A stretch of DNA of 30,043 nt from NCBI GenBank assembly GCA_963575745.1, contig CAUYUJ010020536.1, positions 125,001 through 155,043 of the forward strand, written 5' to 3'. Under the pieces are notes generated by a model. It was not told the origin of the DNA and did not search any database. It was given only the letters and a program-made list of their open reading frames with translations. Below are positions 9,561 to 17,722 of this stretch, one piece after another. The first letter of the stretch is position 1. Every line of letters begins with the position of its first letter. Source of the stretch: Prorocentrum cordatum (Eukaryota; Sar; Dinophyceae; Prorocentrales; Prorocentraceae). Both the position numbers and the translations under genes were made by a program.

Positions 9561-9938
9561 ACAGTAGTGGCCACCTGTGAGTGTTTTGCAATGTCGGGAA
9601 GGCGTTGGCGGGTCACTTCCAAACCACGCCAAAATAATGACCACGCGTTGAAGACGACTCCGCCGCTATCATGCAACGCGCATGCCGTTGGGCATGCACC
9701 GGGCCCCGCCCCGCGCAATCGCCATGGCCACGAACCATTCTGGCGAGATGCGCAACCATGGGCATACGCGCGCCCGCGATTCAGCCACCCCCCTCGAGAA
9801 GGAGGGGGCAAAACCACAGCGCCCGAATCCAACAAAAACGGCAATGAGCAATGAGTTCGGAGCGCGAGTCCAGCGCGCGCCGCAAAAACGAAACAAGAAA
9901 AAACAAAACAACAACAAAACAAGCATGAAAAAACACCA
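9560..9938. other. no gene recognised
   Basis: The sequence is GC-rich to about 9830, then A-rich (AACAAAAC-type) to 9938. Overlapping ORFs on both strands have no recognisable domain. A weak continuation of repeat arm B is possible up to about 9690. Confidence 0.4.
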
Positions 9939-10226
9939 TTAGTGGATCCTAGCCTCGGGGAGAGCTGAAACATTCTCCCATTTGGATGCGCGTACAGCCA
10001 GACGCTTAGCGCGTCGACCATTAGCGAGTTGCGAACCCTCCGTGGCCTGAAACTCTCGAGGTTCCTGTTGGGTTTGGAGATGGGCCTCACCTGCAGCCCG
10101 AGGATGACCGGGACCTTTAGCACGAATCTGGAAGCAATCGAGCATAGCACGGGAGCAAGCATGCGTAGCGAACTGCTCGAAGGCCCCTGGCGTCGCACGA
10201 TAGCCCCCCGCACCACCATTTGGGTC
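9939..10226 (-). CDS. short coding-like fragment, unknown function
   Basis: One minus-strand frame is open from the T-run to a TAA at 9939-9941. It reads as a balanced, mainly helical peptide of about 90 residues (FEQFATHACSRAMLDCFQ, then a Gln/Glu/Arg-rich stretch, ending SKWENVSALPEARIH). Its upstream side is cut by the poly(A)/poly(T) tract, so it would be a fragment. No family was recognised. Frame openness in GC-rich DNA is an alternative explanation. Confidence 0.3.
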   Translation of the reverse strand, partial: DPNGGAGGYRATPGAFEQFATHACSRAMLDCFQIRAKGPGHPRAAGEAHLQTQQEPREFQATEGSQLANGRRAKRLAVRASKWENVSALPEARIH

Positions 10227-10239
10227 AAAAAAAAAAACG

Positions 10240-10321
<82 letters not shown>
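10227..10321 (+). repeat. long poly(A) tract
   Basis: About 95 bases of A are interrupted by a single CG near 10239. The length exceeds ordinary microsatellite A-runs. It could be the 3' tail of a plus-oriented retrotransposed sequence or an expanded A-run. Poly-Phe and poly-Lys ORFs across it are artefacts. Confidence 0.9.
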
Positions 10322-10324
<3 letters not shown>

Positions 10325-10329
10325 TGGGT

Positions 10330-10800
10330 CCAATGCCGTTGTCCGATGGCAAGCCCCCCACCTCGTTGACGCTTCATTTCACTGGACTCACGAAAGCAGA
10401 AAATCATGCGCAAGAACTCAGACGCATCCGCACGGATACGACCCCGCATCACACCGCATGCACAGAGACAAGCACGCACGTCACGACACGGTCGATCAGC
10501 ATTCCTCCACTCGTCGTATATATCCGCATCCACGACGCGAATGCACTCGCACATGTATTTGGCAAGGTTCCAGGAAACACGAAGAAACCTCTGCACCATC
10601 TCCTGAAACTTCCCCCTCGCCTCCGCATACTTCCTCCGACTCCAAGTAGAAACATCCTCCTCCGGTGGTCCAGGACAAGTGAACACCCCACATAAACAGA
10701 AACCTTCGAAAGAGCGCATACGCTGGAGCGAATGATTGTCAACCTTGGTTTTTTGCTTTGCGCAGAGCCACAGGCCTGAGTTCAGGCCCGCTCGAGTCAC
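10330..10800 (-). other. LINE A 3' region with an open frame
   Basis: The minus-strand frame from a GTG at 10800 is open through about 155 codons until it enters the T-run. It includes a protein-like stretch (RRKYAEARGKFQEMVQRFLR, then LRVSWNLAKYMCECIRVVDA). It lies directly after the RNase H-like domain. I cannot tell whether it is coding, an out-of-frame C-terminal extension, or 3' untranslated sequence. I found no RNase H motif in it. Confidence 0.3.
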
Positions 10801-11657
10801 AGCCTAACGCAGAAGGGGGGCAACAGGCCAAGCGCCTGCAGGACCGCCACCACACCTTTGAGTAGGTGCTTTGCAGCAAGAAGTTCAGCCTGGGCCACTG
10901 TACACGAGGGCGGGAGACAGAGGGCTTCAGAGGCGACATCGCACCACCAGTAGCCACTCGGGAAGGCGGAGCCATCAAGATTATTAAGATGATTGAGATG
11001 AGAGGGAAGCGATGGGAGAATGTACAGATCGAGGACCCAGCCGCCGCCGCAACCCTCAGAGGAGCGGCCTCCGTCGAAGAAGCCCCTCCCACCGAGCACG
11101 CTCGAAGCATTCATTGTAAATAACCTGTCATGGATTGTCAAGCGGCCCTGGCCCCTGCGAGCCATCCAAGTCTGTTCATCAGCTCTCGCGTTCCCTTCCC
11201 GATGAATCCATTTCATCATACCACATCCCCGTGAGGGGGCCCGAATGTGCATGGGCATCTCCACAGACATAGAATAAAGTAAATCCTGAATAGCAGAAAC
11301 CGTCGTCGAATACACGTCAGCAGCACATCTAAATAGACCGTTAATCCAGCTACAGATCACCAGAGAGCCCCCCGAGATTTCAATAGGTAAACCCTTGGAC
11401 CCAAAGCCCCACCAAGACTGACGCTGTTCGTTCAGAGCAATACGTTTTGTAGCCTTCTCCTTTTCCGCCTCCTCCTTCCTACGCTTCTCCTCCACCGTAA
11501 GGTCCTCCGCCTCCATCCTGTAGGGCCCTTTGGGATCTCTGAGGACACAGTATTGGTGCACGCGCGGTAGGTCCCACATACGCAGCAGTGTACGGACAAA
11601 ATATCTCCACCCGTCCTCGTCCCAGGTCAAGTTAGCATACCAATAAGGGCATCCCAC
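10797..11657 (-). pseudogene. LINE A linker and circularly permuted RNase H-like domain
   Basis: The 286-codon frame begins with a Trp-rich segment and YCVLRDP (residues 36-42), a landmark shared with LINEs B and C, then a Lys/Glu-rich linker (50-80). The RNase H motifs follow in the order: IEISGGSLVICSWING (92-107, third motif, with Gly97 where LINE B has the catalytic Asp), MMKWIHREGNARADEQTW (147-164, fourth motif with Asp160), GRGFFDGGRSSEGCGGGW (190-207, first motif with Asp195), and TVAQAELLAAKHLLKG (253-268, second motif with Glu258). In ordinary RNase H, the last two come first. Gly97 (GGC) differs from Asp (GAC) by one transition, so this copy is probably inactive. The stop is 28 residues after Glu258. 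Confidence 0.7.
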
Positions 11658-12990
11658 CGTCTCGAACGGTAGCGACCATGGATGGTAGCCTGCAGGACGG
11701 CCGCCCTCGGGCGCCTGGTAAGCACACGGGCTTCCTTCGAATCAAGAGTGCGAATGAAAGCATCCCTCTCCTCGGTCCACGGCGACACAGCATGCAGCAT
11801 GCACAAGCGAGAGAGAGAGAGCGAGAAAGGTACGTCTCAGGCACCAGATCACCCCGTACCCGTCGTCGTTTGTACGCAGTGTTACCGCAAGAGCTGTCCA
11901 AGGGGACATAGGGGTTCTGTGGAGGCTGTTGCGAGGCCACAGGGGGGTCGATACGTCGTCGTTTTTGGGCCCTTTCCCGCATCTGGCTAATCATCCTCCG
12001 TCGGTTTGTCGTCACAGGGGTCACCTGGGACCCGTAGTTGGATACCTGGGAATCCGCTGTAACTGATACCGGTGGCGGCACGAGCTGTGATCCTTGAAAC
12101 AGCACAGGGTCGGGCAGCGGCACCGACAGCGACATCCGTTGGGCAGCGGCACAAACATCTTCGGCCCAGCACCACTGTCGATACAGGAATAGTTGCGGCA
12201 GACTCGGCAGACCAGCCGAGTGCAAGGCCCGTCTAGCATGAAGGTACACACGCTGCATAAACGTAGTCCAATCCTCGCCCGCCCCTTTCCTCCTCCACAT
12301 CATCTTAGCCAAGAGCTTACCCTCACATTTATGCAGTGCAGTTGAAATACTCTGATCCGACGTCATCCCCTCAGCTCCAAAAAGGATCTTGGCACGTACT
12401 TTGCCGTCGTACCGTCTGAGTCGGCGGATGAGCGGGATATCCCGACAACAGTAGTAACGCTTCTCGTGCCGAAAGGCCCGCTCCCCGCAACTGATACGAT
12501 GGAGGACATCAACATGTGTCTGCATAACATAATCAATCATCACACCAAGGATCGACATGCGCTGCACCCTCTGCAACTGCATAGTGATCGTAGGCGTCTG
12601 GGAAGTACGGCGCCTCTTCATAACTGCAGCGTGAGGCGGCATCTGGGCACCACAAGGGGCCCCAATCGTGAAATCAACCAGGATGGGCACCTGAGGCGCG
12701 TCCTGGAACCCACAGAGCATATACTGCAGGGAGCTGGGTTTCCACGAATACCCTCTGGAGTACAAAAGCACGGACATCTGACGCACCATCATAATAAGCT
12801 GATCAGTCGAGGAAGCCCCCAGGATAACATTGTCCGCCCAGATGGCGTGGGAAAAAACAATGCGCCTGCTTCGCCCGCGAGAGGAATGCCGATGCCATCA
12901 CGACGCCAGTTGTGACACAAGTCGCTCCACATCAATAGTCTCGCATATCCAGCCCATGGGGGCCTCAATTGAACCTGTCTTCACACATCG
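11632..12990 (-). pseudogene. LINE A reverse transcriptase motifs B-C and thumb/connection
   Basis: After the TGA, the same frame reads DRCVKTGSIEAPMGW (motif B, the GSxEAP form), meets another TGA near 12919, then HAIWADNVILGASS. The last is motif C with WADN where most reverse transcriptases have (Y/F)xDD. From the ATG at 12792, 386 codons stay open: motif D-like region, MSILGVMIDYVMQTHVDV, RAKILFGAEGMTS and KLLAKMMWRRKGAGEDW, which are recognisable in LINE B as well, then a Ser/Arg-rich linker. The last 60 or so codons are probably out of the ancestral frame, since another frame there reads WTEERDAFIRTLDSKEARV. Confidence 0.75.
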
Positions 12991-12993
12991 GTC

Positions 12994-13400
12994 TCATGGT
13001 ACTCCCATAACTTCAACGTCCTGAAACTTGAAATCAGCAACACATTGACTCTGCGGTTCAAATAAAGCATAGGCCAGATCGGGGGGGAACGATAACGCAT
13101 CCATGGATTCAGAGAGGTTGTTCACCGTCAGGTGGTCAAAAGCACGTAGTACATCCAAGGACGCAAAGCAACACGAGTGGGACGTGCCCCACTCCACACC
13201 ATGCTGAGCTAACCTCTTGACAACCGCTGTAACCTCGTGTACCCTGCGCTCACCAGCAAATCCGTAGAGCATACACCCAGGTGTAGTCGATCGCAGGTGG
13301 GACGCAGCGAGGATAACCAACACGAATGGTACCATTTTGACATCACACTCAGAAGACTGAGAGCACGCATTTCTGTAAAGTCGGTGGCGCGCTGATGCTT
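12994..13400 (-). pseudogene. LINE A reverse transcriptase, fingers and motif A
   Basis: A first frame (about 13400-13300) contains TEMRALSLLSVMSKWYHS, the LINE fingers signature of R-x-I/L-S-L-L followed by KWY. A shifted frame (13335-12994) contains LYGFAGERRVHEVTAVVKRL and FASLDVLRAFDHL, which is motif A with its catalytic Asp. It continues to VEVMGVP and a TGA at 12994-12996. LINE B has Trp at the equivalent place (GAPWNRC), so the TGA replaces TGG. The catalytic Asp of motif A is intact. Confidence 0.75.
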
Positions 13401-13404
13401 GGGA

Positions 13405-13970
13405 ACTCGGGAACTCATAGAGCTTCCTCGATATACACGGGTGAATTGCGGGCGCGACAATCTCGCATTCCGCGCGCGCGAGGGCGCGGTTTCATGGCGA
13501 AGGACTGGAGGAGAAGAAGGAGTGAGGGAGAATATGGAAGAGGAAGAAAAGAGGAGGATAAGGAGAAGAACGAGGAGAAGGACGGGGAGGAGGAAGAGAA
13601 GGACGACAAGCAGGAGGGGGAATGGTGCAGGGGAGATGAGGGACGATGATGATGAAGAGGAGAGAGATGAGGAGAAGGAGCAGGATAAAGAGCACAACGA
13701 AAGCGATAAGGATCTGATGAAGGAGGAAGAGGAGAAGGAGAAGTAGGAGAAGAAAGAGGAACAGGAGCAGAAGTACGAAGAATATGTTTTGTTCCAGTTC
13801 TGGAGCAGACCGATTTCGGACATGTAGATACTTGCAACGAACGCTCCTGATGACCTTCGTCCAATTGCTGTGCCGAACAGGTCTAATCTCATCTGCAGCT
13901 CGAGCTACAGCAAGGAAGGCATAATGATCACAGAAAAATGCAGAGCGCGGATAGCTTTTTGGACCGAGCT
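13405..13970 (+). repeat. dispersed purine-centred element, copy 1
   Basis: This copy matches 22316-22860. The first block of about 95 bases (GGGAACTCATAGAGC, GGGCGCGACAATCTCGCA, CGCGCGCG, TTTCATGG) and the last block of about 180 bases (TTCTGGAGCAGACC, ACATGTAGATACTT, CTGCAGCTCGAGCTACA) are conserved. The middle is a GGA/GAA-rich purine tract of variable length. The last block is also the unit of the 176 bp satellite at 22698-23500. Frames through the purine tract (Glu/Lys/Arg or Ser-rich) are not genes. Confidence 0.7.
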
Positions 13971-13975
13971 CTGGC

Positions 13976-14000
13976 CACTGGGAGCCGGCGGTAAACCGTC
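13976..14000 (+). repeat. GGCGGTAAACCGTC motif next to the LINE B 3' end
   Basis: CACTGGGAGCCGGCGGTAAA with CCGTC following is the same motif that recurs in the 24186-27310 satellites (24186, 24668, 27021 variant, 27266, 27678). It contains the short inverted repeat CGGT-AA-ACCG. Its position just beyond the LINE end suggests that the LINE sits in, or carries, a piece of that satellite. Confidence 0.7.
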
Positions 14001-14078
14001 ATACTTGTTTTTGTATGTGCGGTTTGCGGTCAGACCAGGCAGCGGCCGTCAGGGCCGCAGGTCGGGTTACCACAACTG

Positions 14079-14205
14079 GCAGAGACATGCCAAACGCACG
14101 ACCTCTTTCAGTCCAGAGAGCGGGCTGGCAGAGACATGCCAAACGCACGTACTCGAGAAGGCTAGCAGAGGCATGCCAAACGCACGAACTCTTGCAGGCC
14201 AGAGA
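14079..14205 (-). repeat. LINE B 3' terminal short repeat, three units
   Basis: GCAGAGACATGCCAAACGCA and close variants (plus-strand form) start at 14079, 14128 and 14165, with spacers of unequal length. The RNase H reading frame runs into the innermost unit and stops there (TAG at 14162-14164). Short 3' tandem repeats are known at the ends of several LINE families and can serve in template recognition; that role is inferred here. The same repeats lie at 27781-27907. Confidence 0.65.
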
Positions 14206-15112
14206 GTAGGCGACAGGCAGCTCTGATCTCGGCTTGCGCGACTGCGCAGCTGGGTGGGAGGAGGAAGGCGTCAGCCATAACATTGTTAATCCAGATCGGC
14301 GCGCAAATATTGCCAATCCGAGCAGGAGAAGAAGTGAGTGAGACGAAAAATAAGCGTGCACGTCGAGTAGCCAACCACATCCAACTCCCATTTCGGACCG
14401 CCCCTCCGTCGAATGCACCACGAAGAGCATAAATTTTGATGTTGGTATTACGGATTTCCTCAATAATGTCACGTTTGTATCGCCGTCCCGTGTTCCCCCT
14501 TCGTGCTTCCCAAGTCAACTCATCCGCCCTCTCATTCTCTTCACGGCACACCCATTTGGTAATGTTGTGTCCAGCATTCGGTGGTATCATTCTGGCAATA
14601 GTGGCAAGCTCATACAACTCATTTTGTGCCTCATGCAAGGTGCTAGAATAGACGAGGTCCGAAGCCTGCCACACTCCTAGAAGCCAATTGATTACCACCC
14701 GCGAGTCACCAGCAAGTTTAACTGCGAGCGAGTCTCTGTCAAAAAGCCACTCCGATTGTTCCTCAAATATTCTGGCCAACCTGATCACTTTCTGTTTCAA
14801 CTTGCTCTCCTTAGCTCCCTCCTCCTCCTCCTCCACCTTGCTGCAGTACGAATACGGATCCCTCAGAACAAAATATTTTAATCTGTTTTGTTGCACTCCA
14901 TAATGTGCACACACGTCTTTACAGAAGCGAATCCAGCCCCGCCCCGCCCAGCCCAACACTCCTGTCATCCAGGTCTCAGTGCCCGCACGTTCAAAGAGCG
15001 AAGCCCAAGATGTGAAAGCTCCGCTCTGTCCACCCGCACACTTGCGAGTGAGCGGCCTCGCCGCCCGCGAGCCCACACTAGCACCGAACGCGTCGATTTG
15101 ACTACTCCAACC

Positions 15113-15155
<43 letters not shown>

Positions 15156-15166
15156 CCCCACCCCAC
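14162..15166 (-). pseudogene. LINE B linker and circularly permuted RNase H-like domain
   Basis: The 334-codon frame opens with Cys-Val repeats from the GT microsatellite (5-17), then YFVLRDP (98-104) and a Glu/Lys linker. RNase H motifs follow: VKLAGDSRVVINWLLG (149-164, third motif, Asp154), TKWVCREENERADELTW (203-219, fourth motif, Asp215; compare ENERCDEL in E. coli RNase HI), ALRGAFDGGAVRNGSW (247-262, first motif, Asp253) and AVAQAEIRAACRLLSG (308-323, second motif, Glu313). All four acidic residues are present, in the order 3-4-1-2. The 61-residue gap from Asp154 to Asp215 is close to the 64 between Asp70 and Asp134 of E. coli RNase HI. The domain would remove RNA from the cDNA hybrid. 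The frame upstream is broken at the microsatellite. Confidence 0.75.
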
Positions 15167-15841
15167 CCACCCACACCCACCACCACCACCACCACCACCA
15201 CCAGCATAAGAGCACGCGCCTGCAGAGCAGCACCGAGGTTCGCATTGATTGGCGTAATCTTTCGTGCTTTTGCAGGCGGCTCCTCGGTCTGCCTACTAGC
15301 CCCCACAGGGCCAGCCACAGAAGGGGGGGCGGCCCCAGGGCAACACGTCTCCGCGTTTGGTCCGCCTGGCTTTGCATGGCAAATTGTGCGGCACGTTTAC
15401 GACGATTCCAAATGTGCTTCTGTGTTTGCGTACCCCCAGATACATGCCCATCTTCAGATGTCCCAAACTCTTGTGATCCCCCCATCACCGCAGGCTCACT
15501 TTGCACAAAGTCGGGAGGCGCACAAGTACCAACAGGGAAACATGATAACGCCACATCTTTGGCCCAGATCCACTGTTTATAGAGAGTGAGTTGGACCAAG
15601 CTAGGTTTACCCAACTTCTGCAATATCTCGCTCCACATGTCAAACCTACGTCGGCCAAAAATTGCCCAGCTCACCTCCGGGCTTTTCCTGCACCATACCA
15701 GCTTGGACAGGAGCTCTCCTTCACGTGCATGGATGTATTTCAGCGTGCTCGTATCGATGGTGATGCCCTCAATGCCGTACAAGAAACGTGTTTGGACCAT
15801 AGTGATAGATCTGAATTTCTTTATCATCGATCTGTCGGTTC
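15102..15841 (-). pseudogene. LINE B thumb/connection region
   Basis: Following the in-frame TGA at 15842-15844, the frame reads SMIKKFRSITMVQTRFLYGI and EGELLSKLVWCRKSPEVSW, aligning with IRRLRRYDGKVRAKILFGAE and KLLAKMMWRRKGAGEDW of LINE A, then LVQLTLYKQWIWAKDVA, matching LPQLFLYRQWCWAEDVC. The last part is a variable linker that runs into poly-Trp and Cys-Val from the microsatellites. This is the usual region between LINE reverse transcriptase and the C-terminal domain. Confidence 0.7.
15115..15203 (+). repeat. (CA)20 and (CAC)n microsatellites inside LINE B
   Basis: Positions 15115-15154 are a perfect CA run of 20 units. After a C-rich spacer, 15177-15202 is a CAC run. On the minus strand the two overlapping LINE frames (15827-15102 and 15166-14162) are offset across this tract, so repeat-length change has broken the ORF here. 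The duplicate at 28817-28905 has the same repeat lengths. Confidence 0.92.
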
Positions 15842-16637
15842 ATGAAAAAAAAGCGAGCCCTCCAAAATGCTTTTCCAATTCCTTCATTATGTGAGTAATG
15901 TCAACATGCGTTAAAAAATCCCTATCCAGCATAGTACCCAAGATCTCCATATTCATGACTTGTTTGAGTTTGATGATACGTGGCAATACTTTCTGCTAAT
16001 TCGCGCGCCGCTCCTGCTCAAGCAGCTGGAGTTGGCTCGCACTGCCTGGTCCACCTTGGGCCCCCCTTCGGCCAGCTGTTGGCACAATCAAAGGCACCTC
16101 CATGTCCCGATCGCATCCCAGCTTCACATCTTCAAGTCTACTTACTTCCCACTCGAAACCAAAACGGCGCAGTGCAAGCGTCATGTCCGCAACCACGTGC
16201 GTCAATTGTGACGTACTAGCAGCTAACAAGATCACCATGTCGGCCCACAACATGTTAGTCACTTTCCAGCCACGCTGCTCGCTGCTGCGTACACTGGCAC
16301 CCCCATCAGAGAGAGACCACCCCCATCCCTTCTCATGCCGTTGTTTCGCAATCCCATCAAAGGCAGCAATAAAGAGGGCAATCCACAAAGCAGGCGCCTC
16401 AAGCGAGCCCGTGCGCATGCAACGGTTCCAAGGGGCCCCAGCTGCAGATACTTCCTGGAAGCGGAATTCCGCCTCGTTGTCCAGATAGCACTCTAGTAAA
16501 GCGCAAGCAAGTTGGTGTGTTGACGCCGATATATGCCAGAGCATGCGCCGCCACAGGCACCGTGAAAGAATCAAACGCACAGGCAACGTCAAGACTGGCA
16601 AGGTTGAGCACGTGGGACTTCCCCCACTGCGCGGCAT
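15842..16637 (-). pseudogene. LINE B reverse transcriptase palm
   Basis: Motif A is read in one frame (16611-16399) as LNLASLDVACAFDSF with its Asp. A shifted frame (16637-15996) carries AAGAPWNRCMRTGSLEAP (motif B) and NMLWADMVILLAAS, which is motif C with Met where the second Asp of (Y/F)xDD is expected. It continues through a motif D/E-like stretch to a TAG at 15996-15998 that the second copy lacks (there GAG). The same frame then runs to a TGA at 15842-15844 shared by both copies. Confidence 0.75.
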
Positions 16638-17722
16638 GGCGGCAGGCGTTTTTTAAGTCCCGCCGTCACCTCATGACATCTACGCTCCGGCACAAAGCCA
16701 TAGCATCGAACATAATCGCCCGATCCCCTCGCTCTGATGTGCCGCTGAATCAGGTGGGCGAGGCACCCGCTGTACCATTTACCGAAGACACTGAGTAGTA
16801 CCAATCCCCTGGAGTCGCCCAGGGAACACTTCAACTTATGTTTCAGGATAACAGTGACAAGGATCTTTCTCCACGAGTCTGGTGTAACACTCTGGCGCTG
16901 ATAGAGGGACTGGGAAGCCTGCAGAACAAGACGGAGTGTTCCCAAGAGAGTGTCTTGAGCATCGTGGCCGAAACTCTGTCCGATCCAACCGCTCCCCCCA
17001 CCTTCAACTTCGCGCGAGTCTGGAGCAGCACCCCTATGTCCAGCGGGCACTTGGTACTTCCTTTCCTCCTCATGTCCTCCTCCGCCCTCTTCTTCAACCT
17101 CCCTCAGGCATAGTACGGCACGAGACTTCTCATCCTCGCTGGAGCACCTTGTGAGGCCACGTCGACGGAGGGCCTCCGCCCACCTACTGCGATCTGAGCA
17201 TGGAACTCCATCGATAATCCAACTCCGAACAATAGGTGTACGCTTCCTACCGTCACGATAGGCATATTCGATGCACTCCCTCTCCCTGGCCCTCCTAACC
17301 TTATTCCACCTCCTTCTGCTGCTCTTGAAGGTCTCCTCATCCACATCCCCTCTCTTCCACAACATGTGCAAAGCATAGTGCACCTGTCTGATCTGTACGT
17401 GCTCTTCAGACCATCGGGGTGTCCTTGTGGTCTTACTCTGGGTTCCTGTCGGGGCCAACTCCGCGGCCTTCAGGAGGCCGTCACTCATGGTCTCCAGGGG
17501 GCTGCCCACCACGCTGTTCACCGTCATCCCCCCCCCCGTCCTTCTGGCCTGCTTTTCCTTCCCCTTGTAGGCATCCTCCTCCCCCAGCACAAGCTCCCCC
17601 TGATAATGTCTGGACCCCACCTCCTCCGCCCGCCGCCACATTGCCGGGCCCACTGCAGAAAAGATGTGACCTGAGAAGAAGGGCACGATCAAAGAGCGCA
17701 GCAGCATCACGAGTGAGCGCAC
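16589..17722 (-). pseudogene. LINE B linker and reverse transcriptase fingers
   Basis: The 377-codon frame has a charged linker between endonuclease and reverse transcriptase, including RSWIIDGVPCSDRSRWAEAL, then the start of the reverse transcriptase: TPDSWRKILVTVILKHK, GDSRGLVLLSVFGKWYSGCL and CYGFVPERRCHEVTAGLKK. These correspond to the first fingers motifs of LINE enzymes and parallel TEMRALSLLSVMSKWYHS and LYGFAGERRVHEVTAVVK in LINE A. The frame then shifts before motif A. A Glu/Gly-rich patch (EVEEEGGGGHEEE) lies in the middle. Confidence 0.7.

Larger units (their letters stand above)
10330..13405 (-). mobile_element. LINE A, 5'-truncated and frame-broken
   Basis: Reading the minus strand from 13400 downwards, the order is reverse transcriptase fingers and palm, thumb/connection, a Lys/Glu-rich linker, and an RNase H-like domain, followed by an apparent 3' region up to the poly(A)/T tract. 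No endonuclease is present; upstream, the sequence meets a dispersed purine-centred element at about 13405. The frame shifts near 13330, probably near 11800 and again near 11650, and there are in-frame TGA codons near 12919 and at 12994. The element is a non-LTR retrotransposon remnant that once copied itself by target-primed reverse transcription (established for LINEs). The exact 5' and 3' limits are estimates. Confidence 0.75.
13701..16341. repeat. segmental duplication, copy 1
   Basis: This stretch is repeated at 27403-30043 in the same orientation with a constant offset of 13,702 bases, so I see no indels. I counted about 15 substitutions over 2.64 kb, which is above 99% identity. The left breakpoint is sharp and lies inside the purine tract of the dispersed element; the right limit is set only by the window end. 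The segment contains the 3' half of LINE B plus its downstream flank. Confidence 0.95.

Noticed and set aside
9479-10800. Poly-Phe and poly-Lys ORFs across the A tract
   Set aside because: They are homopolymer artefacts; only the flanking stretches look protein-like.
13209-13892. 227-codon minus ORF as a Ser/Leu-rich protein
   Set aside because: Most of it is the purine tract of the dispersed element; only its last part matches LINE A reverse transcriptase.
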